Below are positions 24,339 to 33,477 of a DNA stretch of 64,000 bases, in pieces. The notes under the pieces were generated by a model. That model saw nothing but the letters and a program-made list of their open reading frames with translations, made no database searches and was not told where the DNA came from. This DNA comes from JALSRD01 sp964476595 (GTDB taxonomy: Bacteria > Desulfobacterota > Desulfobacteria > Desulfobacterales > JALSRD01). Within the stretch, counting starts at the first letter, position 1, and every line of letters begins with the position of its first letter. The DNA is taken from positions 8,848 to 72,847 of the forward strand of contig CAYZCL010000064.1 in assembly GCA_964476595.1 (NCBI GenBank), read 5' to 3'. The position numbers and the translations under genes are program-made.

Positions 24339-27092
24339 ATGCCGAATGGTTGGTCGATAAGCCGGTCCGCTGTAATCTGGTTTTTTGTTCTCTTTTTCTG
24401 TGTCGGCTGCAGCCGGGAGGAGGAAAAGGGTCCATCCGAAAACAAAGCAGCAACGGCCCGTGCTCCCGCGGTTTCGGTGGTCTCGACCTATCCCCAAGAT
24501 GGCGGCACCCTGCGGCGACTGGACCACCCCCTGTATGTCACGTTCAGTGCCCCGCTCCGGCCGGAGCAGCTGACGGCCTCGCTTGTTCCGAATTGCGGCC
24601 CGCTGAAGCTCCACTGGCAGAAGCAGGGACAGCAGGTGATGCTTGAGCATACACATCCCTTTGCGCCAGATAGGCAGTACACCCTCTTCCTGACCCTGCA
24701 ACCTGCAGGAAACAGAAAACAGATACGGTTTACGGCCTTCGGTCCCTCCAGCCTCGCGCTCATAGATGACGCGCAACAGAAAGGAAGCATAGATAAAAAC
24801 AGTGCCTGGACCTTTCGTTTTCAGCGCCTTTTTGAACCGGATAAACTTCCCGAGCGGTTTCGCAGTCCCACGCCCATGCCGGATGCTGACGAGATGGTGC
24901 GCAGGTACATGCGGGTAAAGCCGGAGCTCGATCCGGCCGTGGCCAGACAACTGGATCGTTATCTCAAACGTCCAGATGATCCCGAGAGCTTTTTTTTCAG
25001 CCGGTTCGCCGATGCCGGCCAGGGCCGCGGCATTCTGCAACTCGGCCCTGACAAGGCATTTGCGGACGGAAGGAGTGATCGTCCCATCCTTCTTTTCCAC
25101 ACCGACTGCAGCAGTGCACCTATCAGGGTCTGGGCACCGAAACACAGAAAGGCCGATGCCATCCGTGCCAGGAAGAAAATTGATGGCAGGGATATATACA
25201 ACACCTTCAAAACGCTGCTGGGCAGGGTGCCACTTGATGACAGTGGTGATCATCCCAATGGAGGTGATGGTCGTCTGGATATCTATATGCTCCCCACCGG
25301 ACAGGTGGGAAAGGACGCCTCTGGGGTCTGCATTTCCGCCGGGAGAGGGCGTCAGTGCCCGGCCTATATTTTCATCAACTGGCACCTGGTCGGTGATGAT
25401 CTGACAACCACCCTGGCCCACGAAGTGTTTCATGCCTTCCAGTACAGTTTCGATGTCTTTGAGGATCTCTGGTGGATGGAGGGAACGGCTGTCTGGTCCG
25501 AAGACCTCATCGTGAAAGACTGGAACGGAGAATGGGATTACCTGGGTGAGGTTTTTCTCCGGCCGAGGTTTCGAATGGAGCCGATTACAGAAGATGAAAG
25601 CCTGCACGAGTATGGTATCTATCTTTTTCCCTATTACCTCAGCCAGCAGCACGGGAAACAGATTGTTGCCGAGATCTGGAAAAACTGCGTCGATAAAAAC
25701 AGCTTGGATGCCATCGATGCCGTGCTGGACTTTGACGACGCGTTCAAGGAGTTCGTCCTCTTTAATATGGATTACGGCGCATACGAGGGAAGGTACAAGG
25801 ACGTCAACGGACCTTTGCCTCTCTTTGAATACCATGACGTTAAGGAGATAGATCTCGATTCAACGGATAAGGAACTGCTTGACCAGGGCAGGCACGAAAC
25901 CATTACCTTGCCGAATCTGGGCGCGGTGTATGTAGAGATCTATAATCTGCTGGAAGCCCGCAAAACTCCCCTTGTCCGTTTCAATCTCAAGCAGTTGGCG
26001 AAAAATAAGGATCTCACGGTGCAGGCGCTGATCGATCCGGCGGAAGGGGGCCGCTACGAGGATTGGACCGGTGCGGAGGAAAAGACGTTCTGCATCAATC
26101 GTGACAGTGAGTCTTTTGCCACCATTGCCCTGGTGATAGCCAACAAGCACCGCCGGTTTGTTTTTGAACCGGAGCTCGTCATAAAAGTCGGCGCCTATGG
26201 ATGCACGGAAAAAAGCGGTTCGGCCACCGTGACGGCAATACTCAGTGAAACATCGACAACCCGTCGGGAATACCATTGGCCGAACGGGAATATTGACCGC
26301 AATCAAAGCGAGGAAACATCAAAAATCGAGGCCACCGTTCAGCTCGATCTTGAACTTGAGGATTCCAGTATTGAGCAGGTCACCAACGCCAAGACGGAAA
26401 TCTATTCCGTCAGGCATGCCAGCATCAAGTCATTTACCCAGCGCAGTCAGGCCACCTCCAGCGATTACTCGTATTCTGCGGAAGGTCACTGTGGTACGGA
26501 TCACCGGATCCATACCCGGAGCCTACCACCCGTTACTCCGAAACTTGAGTATGACCACTCTCTGACCATCACCTACGACCTGGATACTGGTCATGCGCAA
26601 TGGGTCAGTCTTCCTGTCCTGGCAATCCGTTTTGAGGGAAGAGAAAAAACGGAGACCCGGATCACCGGGTGTGGCAACGACAGTCAGGAGACCCGGATCC
26701 TCAACATTTCCGATGTGCGCTTTCCCCTTGGACCGCGGAATGTTCCGACATCGGAAGAAGTGGCGATCACGGCAAAACCCGAGTTGCGTGAGATCAAGCA
26801 GATTGCCGAGGAGATGCAGTCGCTTGCCGGGAAGGCACAGGGGATGAACCACGAAGAGATCGGAAAATTCGTGGAAGCGTTTGAAAAACGTCACGATATG
26901 GAGAAACTCGCATCAGGGCTGGTGAAAAAAGTGGTCAGTCCCGATCTCAAGGTTCAAGGAGGGGACGGCAAGAAAAATCTCCGGGGTGGCGGCAGCAGGA
27001 GCGAGCAGACGGCTATACCCAACGGCCACCGCCAGACACGGTATGAACTGAAATGGCAGATTCATCTTCGAGGCGAGACCGGAGGGAACTGA
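24339..27092 (+). CDS. Large lipoprotein with Ig-like domain and HExxH metalloprotease motif
   Basis: A 917-residue secreted protein. The start at 24339 follows GGGGGAGGGG. A hydrophobic signal ends at C24 (FFCVGC), a plausible though imperfect lipobox. Residues 46-135 look like a Big_5 (SbsA-type) Ig domain (VSTYPQDGG...YVTFSAPL). The catalytic signature HEVFHAF (H361, E362, H365) with E381 in WWMEGTA fits a gluzincin zinc site, where H361, H365 and E381 bind zinc and E362 is the base. The C-terminal half is beta-rich and unrecognised, ending in a Lys/Gly-rich tail. Base and codon use are visibly less GC-rich than the neighbours, suggesting transfer. No operon partner is visible. Confidence 0.75.
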   Translation: MPNGWSISRSAVIWFFVLFFCVGCSREEEKGPSENKAATARAPAVSVVSTYPQDGGTLRRLDHPLYVTFSAPLRPEQLTASLVPNCGPLKLHWQKQGQQVMLEHTHPFAPDRQYTLFLTLQPAGNRKQIRFTAFGPSSLALIDDAQQKGSIDKNSAWTFRFQRLFEPDKLPERFRSPTPMPDADEMVRRYMRVKPELDPAVARQLDRYLKRPDDPESFFFSRFADAGQGRGILQLGPDKAFADGRSDRPILLFHTDCSSAPIRVWAPKHRKADAIRARKKIDGRDIYNTFKTLLGRVPLDDSGDHPNGGDGRLDIYMLPTGQVGKDASGVCISAGRGRQCPAYIFINWHLVGDDLTTTLAHEVFHAFQYSFDVFEDLWWMEGTAVWSEDLIVKDWNGEWDYLGEVFLRPRFRMEPITEDESLHEYGIYLFPYYLSQQHGKQIVAEIWKNCVDKNSLDAIDAVLDFDDAFKEFVLFNMDYGAYEGRYKDVNGPLPLFEYHDVKEIDLDSTDKELLDQGRHETITLPNLGAVYVEIYNLLEARKTPLVRFNLKQLAKNKDLTVQALIDPAEGGRYEDWTGAEEKTFCINRDSESFATIALVIANKHRRFVFEPELVIKVGAYGCTEKSGSATVTAILSETSTTRREYHWPNGNIDRNQSEETSKIEATVQLDLELEDSSIEQVTNAKTEIYSVRHASIKSFTQRSQATSSDYSYSAEGHCGTDHRIHTRSLPPVTPKLEYDHSLTITYDLDTGHAQWVSLPVLAIRFEGREKTETRITGCGNDSQETRILNISDVRFPLGPRNVPTSEEVAITAKPELREIKQIAEEMQSLAGKAQGMNHEEIGKFVEAFEKRHDMEKLASGLVKKVVSPDLKVQGGDGKKNLRGGGSRSEQTAIPNGHRQTRYELKWQIHLRGETGGN

Positions 27093-27384
27093 CAACCCAT
27101 TCGCGTGCCGCGGAGACTAAAAAACATCCCATAAGTTCCGGCACAACGCCGGCTTCAGCCAAGTTCACTCCTGCTGGAACCGATATGCCACCATCCGGAC
27201 AGAAATAGCGCAGTGGCGCGATGAGATCCCCGGCCCGGCAAAGCGCGCGCCGGATCAGCTCGGTGCCACCTACCGCGCGTGAATGCAGGCCACGTCGCGC
27301 AGCAGCACAACGTCCGCCCCATCCAACACCGGCGGGATACCTGTGACGACGCCGGAGAGAATGCCTGCCCTCAATAGAATGGTC
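27093..27384. other. Intergenic stretch, possible gene remnants
   Basis: About 290 bp between convergent genes. On the minus strand two frames stay open and read like protein: VVTGIPPVLDGADVVLL just past the BKACE stop (27273-27360), and another frame over roughly 27110-27270 (VPAGVNLAEAGVVPELMG). No start, RBS or family is recognised; they may be debris left at the edge of the acquired lipoprotein gene or chance. A 5-bp GC stem (CCGGC/GCCGG) lies near 27138-27152. Confidence 0.3.
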
Positions 27385-28311
27385 TCAGAAGCCCACTTTG
27401 TCGATGCCCTTGAGGTCAAGGATCCGGCGGGCCTCGTCTGGCGTGGCCGGCTCCAGGCCGTGCTCGCGGGCGATGCGCACGATCTTTTCCACCTGCTCGC
27501 CGCTGCTTTTGGCCATGGCACCTTTTTCCAGATACAGGTTGTCCTCCAGGCCTACGCGCACGTTCCCGCCCATGAGCAGCGCCAGGTTGCACATGCGGAA
27601 CTGGTGCCGGCCGGCGGCGCACACCGACCACACGAAATTGTCGCCCAGCAGTTCGCGGGCGGAGTTGTACAGGAACACCAGGTTGTTGACCGTGGCCTGC
27701 ATGCCGCCCAGGATGCCCAGCACGAACTGCAGGTAGACGGGCGGCTGAACGTGCCCCTTGCCGATCAGGTATGCCAGGTTGCTGAGCATGCCGGCGTCGT
27801 AGATCTCGAACTCCGGCCGGGTGCCCTGCTTGCGAAAAAAGCCGGAAAACTCGCGCAGGGTCTTGAAGGTGTTGGGAAAGATGAAGTCTTCGCTCATCTG
27901 CAGGTACTGGGGCTCCCAGTCGAATTTGAATTCCTTTATCTTGTCGAGCACCGGAAAGAGGGCAAAGTTCAGCGAGCCGGCGTTGAGCGAGGCCAGTTCG
28001 GGGCTGTAGGTCTTGACCACCGCCACGCGCTGCTCTACGGTCATGCCGAAACCGCCGCCGGTGGTGGTGCAGATGACCACGTTGCAGCGCTCCTTGATGC
28101 CCGACAGGATCTCGCCGAAAAGCTTGCTGTCGGCCGAGGGCATGCCGGTTTCGGGGTCGCGGGCGTGCACGTGCACCACCGCGGCGCCAGCCTCGAAGGC
28201 ACGCCGGGCCTCGTCGACGATCTCCTGCGGCGTGATGGGCAGGTGGGGCGACATGGTGGGGGTGTGAATGGCGCCGGTGAGCGCCGCCGTAACGATGATT
28301 TTGTCTTTCAT
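27385..28311 (-). CDS. BKACE-family beta-keto acid cleavage enzyme (DUF849)
   Basis: A 308-residue TIM-barrel protein of the BKACE family, founded by 3-keto-5-aminohexanoate cleavage enzyme Kce. The zinc-binding HVHARD motif sits near residue 46-51, preceded by VTAALTGAIHTPTMSPHLPITP. The C-terminal NVRVGLEDNLYLEKG carries the glutamate ligand. BKACE enzymes condense a beta-keto acid with acetyl-CoA to give a new CoA ester plus acetoacetate (or the reverse split). The substrate depends on pocket residues that cannot be assigned by eye. It is encoded after a TRAP transporter, likely the uptake system for its substrate. Confidence 0.9.
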   Translation of the reverse strand: MKDKIIVTAALTGAIHTPTMSPHLPITPQEIVDEARRAFEAGAAVVHVHARDPETGMPSADSKLFGEILSGIKERCNVVICTTTGGGFGMTVEQRVAVVKTYSPELASLNAGSLNFALFPVLDKIKEFKFDWEPQYLQMSEDFIFPNTFKTLREFSGFFRKQGTRPEFEIYDAGMLSNLAYLIGKGHVQPPVYLQFVLGILGGMQATVNNLVFLYNSARELLGDNFVWSVCAAGRHQFRMCNLALLMGGNVRVGLEDNLYLEKGAMAKSSGEQVEKIVRIAREHGLEPATPDEARRILDLKGIDKVGF

Positions 28312-28380
28312 CTCTGCTCCTTTGCGTGTTTTCCAGGTTGTCGCGTTTCTCCCGGCGGACCGCTCGGCCGACCCGCCGTT

Positions 28381-29697
28381 TTACCTTACCAGCACCAGGC
28401 TGATGCCGGGGAAGACGACCACCAGCACCAGCACCGCGATCATGATCAGCACGTAGGGAAAGGCCCCGGCGAAGACATCGTTCAGGGTGATGCTCTGGTC
28501 GTCCAGGGTCGATTTGACCACGTAGGCCGCGATGCCCAGTGGCGGCGTGATCAGGCCCACCTCGATGGCGATGACCGTCACCAGGCCGAACCAGACGAAA
28601 TTCACGCCCAGGTCGTGCATGATGGGGTAGATCAGGGGCACCGTGATCATCATGATGGAGGTGGAGTCCAGGATGGTACCCATGAGCAGCACGATCACCA
28701 GGTAGATGGCCAGGATGGCGTACAGTCCCATGCCGGACGCGGTGATCCAGGCGGCGATGAAGCCGGTGATGCCCGAGAGCGCCAGCATGCGGCCGTATAT
28801 GTTGGCGGCAATCAGCAGGAAGAGGATGGCCACCGTTACATGGCCCGTTTCGGTGAGCACCTGCCACAGCTTGGCGCGGCTGAGCTGCCGCTTTCCCAGG
28901 GCCAGCAGCAGGGCCCCCAGCGCGCCCACGGCCCCGGACTCGGTGGGCGTGAACCAGCCGGCGTAGATGCCGCCCAGCACCAGGGCTACCAGCAGCACAA
29001 CGGGCGTCAGTTTCCACAGGGCCCGGCCCACGGTCATCCGGGCAACGGCGTCCGTGCCGCGGGCGTCGACACGCCCGACGTAGTCGGGAAAGCGCCAGGC
29101 CATCAGCAGAATCAGGCCGCAGTAGGCCGCCGACAGCAGGATACCCGGCAGGATGCCGGCCTTGAACAGGTCGCCGATGGAGGTCTCGGTGAGCACGCCG
29201 AAGAGGATCAGCAGCAGGCTGGGCGGGATCAGCATGCCCAGCACCGACGACCCCGTGACGACTCCCACGGCGAAGCGCGGCCGGTGCCCCAGCCGGATCA
29301 TCTCGGGCACGGCCACCTTGGTGAACACGGCCGCCGAGGCGATGGAGATGCCGGTCACGGCAGCGAAGATCGCGTTGGCGGCCACGGTGGAGATGCCCAG
29401 GCCGCCGCGCACCCCCCGAAACAGACGGTTGGCCACGTCGAAGGTGTCCTTGCCGATGCCCGACACCGAGATCAGCAGCCCCATGAGCACGAACAGGGGC
29501 ACCACGCCGAAGATGTATCCCGAGATGCTGTCCGAGGCCGCCAGCGCCAGCAACTTGGTGGCCACGGTCCAGTTGCCCCGGATCAGCCAGGTGCCTACCA
29601 GCGACAGCAGCATCAGGGCCACCGAAACGTGCATGCCGGCGTAAATCAGGAAAAGAATGCCGAAAATCGACAGCAGGCCGATCTGGATGTCGGTCAT
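28381..29697 (-). CDS. dctM: TRAP transporter large permease (DctM-like)
   Basis: A 438-residue membrane protein with about twelve hydrophobic segments. TRAP DctM signatures include PPSLLLILFGVLTETSIGDLF and TPTESGAVGALGALLLAL in mid-protein and TPPLGIAAYVVKS near the end. It forms the ion-coupled translocation channel with the small subunit. The start at 29697 (MTDIQIGLL) overlaps the end of the dctQ gene by 4 bp; a longer upstream frame is just dctQ read out of frame. Confidence 0.93.
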   Translation of the reverse strand: MTDIQIGLLSIFGILFLIYAGMHVSVALMLLSLVGTWLIRGNWTVATKLLALAASDSISGYIFGVVPLFVLMGLLISVSGIGKDTFDVANRLFRGVRGGLGISTVAANAIFAAVTGISIASAAVFTKVAVPEMIRLGHRPRFAVGVVTGSSVLGMLIPPSLLLILFGVLTETSIGDLFKAGILPGILLSAAYCGLILLMAWRFPDYVGRVDARGTDAVARMTVGRALWKLTPVVLLVALVLGGIYAGWFTPTESGAVGALGALLLALGKRQLSRAKLWQVLTETGHVTVAILFLLIAANIYGRMLALSGITGFIAAWITASGMGLYAILAIYLVIVLLMGTILDSTSIMMITVPLIYPIMHDLGVNFVWFGLVTVIAIEVGLITPPLGIAAYVVKSTLDDQSITLNDVFAGAFPYVLIMIAVLVLVVVFPGISLVLVR

Positions 29698-30275
29698 GGC
29701 CGGCCTCCATCGTTTTCGGCGCCGGCGGCCCCGCTTCCGGACATTTTCCGGAAGCTGCCCGCGGCCATCAGGGCAAACTGGACGGCGCCGGCGGCGCAAC
29801 CGGCCAGGATGATCAGCCGCACCGGCCACACCGGCGCCATGAAGTCGCCCTCGGCTCCCACGTACTCACCGATGCGCCAGGCCTTGGTGAACATGGGCAG
29901 GCTGCTTTTAAACAAAATGACCATCAGCCCGGCGCCCACCAGGCAGTACAGTCCCTCCAGGAAGTGCCCCACGCCGGGGTGGCGGTGCCGCAGCCAGTCG
30001 AGCACGATGTCCGAGCGCGTCAGGCGCCCCACCCGGATGGTGTGCGCGATCTGCAGAAATACGCAGGCCACGATGGACAGGGCCACGATCTCGGGCACGC
30101 CGCGCAGCGGGTGGTTGAACAGGGCGCGGCCGCCGATGTCCAGGTTGATGATCACCAGCAGCACAAACACCCAGGCCGTGCCGATGCTGTTCATGACCGA
30201 CGTGAGCGCTCCGAAGGAAAAGCGTCTCTTCCGGTCGTTGCCGTCCAAGGCGGTTTTGTCGGCTTCGGGCTGCAC
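29694..30275 (-). CDS. dctQ: TRAP transporter small permease (DctQ-like)
   Basis: A 193-residue protein with four hydrophobic helices (about 31-50, 65-85, 110-128, 150-172), the DctQ topology, and the family-typical NLDIGGRALFNHPLRGVPEI after helix 1. It starts with GTG at 30275, directly next to the DctP stop, and overlaps dctM by 4 bp. It bridges the binding protein and the large permease. Confidence 0.9.
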   Translation of the reverse strand: MQPEADKTALDGNDRKRRFSFGALTSVMNSIGTAWVFVLLVIINLDIGGRALFNHPLRGVPEIVALSIVACVFLQIAHTIRVGRLTRSDIVLDWLRHRHPGVGHFLEGLYCLVGAGLMVILFKSSLPMFTKAWRIGEYVGAEGDFMAPVWPVRLIILAGCAAGAVQFALMAAGSFRKMSGSGAAGAENDGGRP

Positions 30276-30278
30276 GTG

Positions 30279-31349
30279 TCAGCGGTCCCAGTCCCGCGCC
30301 AGCTGCACGCCGCGCTTTCGCAGCCCGTCCAGGTAGCCCTTGAGCACGGCTTTTCCGGGAAGACCCTTTTTCTCCATGGCCGCGGCCCATTGCATGGGCA
30401 CGTTGGGCAGCTTGTCGGCCCAGCGCCTGCGCTCGGCCTGGGACAGGGTGACCACCCTGGCGCCGTGCTGCTGCATGGTCTGCATGGCCTTGGCGGCACG
30501 GGCGGCCTGGGCCTCGGCGAGCTTCCGGGTGTACTGACGGCCGACCTCCAGAAAGATCTTCTGGATCCCGGGCGGAAATGCGTCGAAGACGTCCTTGTTG
30601 ATGCTCAGGCCACCGGCGAACTGGGAACCGAAATTCACCATGCAGATGTAAGGCGCCACCTCGTAGACCTTGATGGCGGCCGCCGCCGTCATGAACGTCA
30701 AGGTGCCCTCGAATACGCCGGTCTTGATGCCGTTGTAGTATTCGTTCAGGTTCGAGGCCACCGGTACGCCGCCGGTGCCCTTGAGCCAGTTGGCCGACGG
30801 CCCGGGCGCGGCGATCTTGTGCCCCTTGACGTCATCGACGGTCTTGACGGGAAAGCTGGTCAGCAGGCCGTAGGTGTCCAGGGCCGCCCCGCCGAGGTAA
30901 ACCTGGTTGTGACTTGTCCACTCCCTGGCCATGGCCGGGATCTTGGCCTGCAGCTCACCGATGATGTCCACCACCTGGAAGATGTTGTCGGTGCCGAAAG
31001 GCGTCATGTAAGTCACGTTGTGCAGGGGCATCTTGGAGGCCTCGAAGATGGTGCCCACAAAACCCATGTCCGCGATGCCGTCCTCGATGGCTTCCAGAAC
31101 CCCGCCGATTTTGGCTACCGTGCCGCCGTATGCCTGGTTCCAGACGATCTTATCCTTACCGCCGGCCGCCTCCAGGCGCTTGTTGACCTCGGGAATGAAA
31201 AAGTCCCGGCAGAGGGTCACCCATAAAAAGATGGGCGGGTGGCCGGCAACCACCGTGATTTTGTAAGTCTTGGCACTCGCCGATCCCAGGGGCGCGCCCC
31301 AGATCAGGGCCGCCGATACAACTGCCAGCATTGCTCTTTTGAAAATCAC
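30279..31349 (-). CDS. dctP: TRAP transporter substrate-binding protein (DctP-like)
   Basis: A 356-residue precursor. The GTG at 31349 has AGGAGG six nt upstream and opens a Sec signal peptide (KRAMLAVVSAALIWG, cleavage near SASA-K). The DctP domain follows (TVVAGHPP, then DVKGHKIAAPGPSANWLKGTGGVPV). Ligands in the family are mostly carboxylates, bound through a conserved arginine; the exact ligand is open. It heads the DctP-Q-M unit and feeds the BKACE enzyme's pathway by context. Confidence 0.9.
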   Translation of the reverse strand: MIFKRAMLAVVSAALIWGAPLGSASAKTYKITVVAGHPPIFLWVTLCRDFFIPEVNKRLEAAGGKDKIVWNQAYGGTVAKIGGVLEAIEDGIADMGFVGTIFEASKMPLHNVTYMTPFGTDNIFQVVDIIGELQAKIPAMAREWTSHNQVYLGGAALDTYGLLTSFPVKTVDDVKGHKIAAPGPSANWLKGTGGVPVASNLNEYYNGIKTGVFEGTLTFMTAAAAIKVYEVAPYICMVNFGSQFAGGLSINKDVFDAFPPGIQKIFLEVGRQYTRKLAEAQAARAAKAMQTMQQHGARVVTLSQAERRRWADKLPNVPMQWAAAMEKKGLPGKAVLKGYLDGLRKRGVQLARDWDR

Positions 31350-31471
31350 TGTCTTCCTCCTCTTGTTGTGCAATGGTGCGGTGCGGGGTGCCGCCGCCCC
31401 GCGTGGACACGGGTAACACGTCCCGCCGGCGACGGCGGACGCGGCTTCAATCGGACGGACAGCACACCGGT

Positions 31472-32257
31472 TCAGGACTCGTCCACGATGGCCACCGGAC
31501 GGGTCCAGCCGGCGCTGGCGCCCTTGATTTTCACGGGAAAGCAGCAGACCGTGAAGCCGAAGGGCCTGCCGATGGCGTCCAGGTTGGCCATCTTCTCCAT
31601 ATGGCAGTAACCGATTTCGATGCCGGCGAAGTGGGCCTCCCAGATCACCTTGGGGTCGCCGTTCTGCTGGAAATCCCTGGCCTGGAAGGGCAGGGGGCGG
31701 TCCCAGCTCCAGGCGTCGATGCCCACCACCTTGACGCCCTTCTCGGTCAGGAAAAGGGTGCTCTCGCGGTCCATGCCGGCGCCCTTGACCAGGTACTGCT
31801 CGGTGCCCCAGGCCCGGTCGGCGCCGGTCTGGATGAGCACGATGTCCAGGGGCTTGATCTCGTAGCCGATGCGGTCCAGCTCCCCGCGCAGGTCGTCGAC
31901 GGTGATGCGCTCGCCGTCGGCCTTGTGCCGGAAATCCAGCACCACGCCGTCGCTGAAGCACCACGCCAGGGGGATTTCGTCGATGGTCAGCGCCGGCTGC
32001 CCGCCGTCCATGGTGGGGTGGTAGTGATAGGGCGCGTCCAGGTGCGTGCCGGAGTGGGTGGTGAGGTGCACGAACTCCACGGCCCATCCCAGGCCGCCGG
32101 GGAGCTGCTCTTTCTTGACGCCCGGGTAGAATTCCTTCATCTGTTCGGCGCCCATCTCGTGATTCACGTAGTCGATTTTGGGGATCATCATGGGCGGGTC
32201 GCTGGGAAGATCGGGTTCGATACTGATGCTCAGGTCGACGAAGCGTCTGGATGCCAT
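31472..32257 (-). CDS. Cyclase-family (kynurenine formamidase-like) metal-dependent hydrolase
   Basis: A 261-residue protein of the Cyclase family. The zinc signature HSGTHLDAPYHYHP is intact. The family contains kynurenine formamidase, isatin hydrolase and other enzymes that open amide or cyclic bonds, so the substrate is not fixed. The start at 32257 has GAGGAACC before it; the frame is open further upstream without a better start. It lies 122 bp before the TRAP binding-protein gene on the same strand, and probably processes a compound taken up by that transporter or one entering the BKACE step. Confidence 0.87.
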   Translation of the reverse strand: MASRRFVDLSISIEPDLPSDPPMMIPKIDYVNHEMGAEQMKEFYPGVKKEQLPGGLGWAVEFVHLTTHSGTHLDAPYHYHPTMDGGQPALTIDEIPLAWCFSDGVVLDFRHKADGERITVDDLRGELDRIGYEIKPLDIVLIQTGADRAWGTEQYLVKGAGMDRESTLFLTEKGVKVVGIDAWSWDRPLPFQARDFQQNGDPKVIWEAHFAGIEIGYCHMEKMANLDAIGRPFGFTVCCFPVKIKGASAGWTRPVAIVDES

Positions 32258-32445
32258 AGCGGGTTCCTCCTGCTGGGTGATGTAAAGGCCGGTGCCCCGG
32301 CTTGCGGCGGCGATCGCCGCAGACCAACCTACACAACCGGGCTCGGGCGTGTCAATCTCGCACCGGGCCACGGCCGCAAAAAGATATTGTAATCTGGCCG
32401 CGATCAGCGTAAAAATCGGGTAAACGCAAGGTAGCAAGGTGTTTC

Positions 32446-33441
32446 ATGAGACGAATTTCCAGCGGGCGCCTGGAGCGCTTCTACCAGCAGTTCAACGGCA
32501 ACGACAACGTCCTCATCCTGATCAATGCCGACCCGGACGCCATCGCCAGCGCCATGGCCGTCAAACGCCTGCTGTGGCGCAAGGCGGCCGCCGTGAGCAT
32601 CGCCAGCATCAACGTCATCAAGCGGCCCGACAACCTGGCCATGGTGAGCCTGCTGAAGGTCGACCTGCGGCACCTGGCCGACGTGGAGACCGAGCACTTC
32701 ACCCGTTTCGTGATCGTGGACTCCCAACCGGACCACAACCCGCTGTTCGCCCCCTACGACTACTGCGCCATCATCGACCACCACCCGGACTCGGGGGTCG
32801 AGGCGCCCTTCCGGGACATCCGGCCGCAATACGGCGCCACGGCCACCATCCTCACCGAGTACCTGCGGGCGGCCAAGATCAAGCCTTCGGTCAAACTGGC
32901 CACGGGCCTGTTTCACGCCATCCAGACCGACACCGACAACTTCAAGCGCCAGGCGCTGCTGGAGGACATCCAGGCCTTCCAGTTCCTGTTCCGCCACGCC
33001 AACATGTACCTGGCCAACAAGATCAACCAGAGCGAACTGCGGGCCGATTTCCTGCGTTACTTCCGCATCGCCCTGGAAAACCGCCGGCTCTACAAGGGTC
33101 GCATGCTGGTGCACCTGGGCCCCGTGCCCTCACCGGACGTCTGCGTGCTGGTGGCCGACTTTTTCATGCGCGTCAACTCGGTGAAGTGGAGCATCGTCTC
33201 GGGCCTCTACGACCGCCGCCTGATCATCATTTTCCGCAACGACGGCATCGGCAAAAACGCCGGCAAGGTGGCCAGCCAGAGTTTCGGCCACATCGGCTCG
33301 GCCGGCGGGCACAAGAGCATGGCCCGCGCCGAGATCCCCCTTTCGGCGCTCAAGGCCCAGGACATCGACACCCAGGACGAACGGCAGGTGGCCCGCTGGA
33401 TCCGGGGCCAGCTCAGGCACCGCGTGGTCAAGATGAAATAG
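32446..33441 (+). CDS. DHH-family phosphoesterase (NrnA/pAp phosphatase-like)
   Basis: A 331-residue protein with the DHH motifs in order: NADPDAIAS (motif I), FVIVDSQPD (motif II) and IIDHHPD (motif III), which bind two metal ions. A DHHA1-type C-terminus with GSAGGHKSMARAEIP follows. Relatives degrade nanoRNA and dephosphorylate pAp, or hydrolyse cyclic dinucleotide products. It opens a plus-strand run and is divergent from the cyclase gene, with a 188-bp shared upstream region. Confidence 0.88.
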   Translation: MRRISSGRLERFYQQFNGNDNVLILINADPDAIASAMAVKRLLWRKAAAVSIASINVIKRPDNLAMVSLLKVDLRHLADVETEHFTRFVIVDSQPDHNPLFAPYDYCAIIDHHPDSGVEAPFRDIRPQYGATATILTEYLRAAKIKPSVKLATGLFHAIQTDTDNFKRQALLEDIQAFQFLFRHANMYLANKINQSELRADFLRYFRIALENRRLYKGRMLVHLGPVPSPDVCVLVADFFMRVNSVKWSIVSGLYDRRLIIIFRNDGIGKNAGKVASQSFGHIGSAGGHKSMARAEIPLSALKAQDIDTQDERQVARWIRGQLRHRVVKMK

Positions 33442-33477
33442 CGCCGGTCGGACCGAACAACCACGGTGGAAAACACG

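Noticed and set aside
27283..30336. A 1017-codon plus-strand open frame opposite the TRAP/BKACE genes
   Set aside because: The minus-strand genes carry diagnostic TRAP and BKACE motifs; the plus-strand product is compositionally biased and has no start context.
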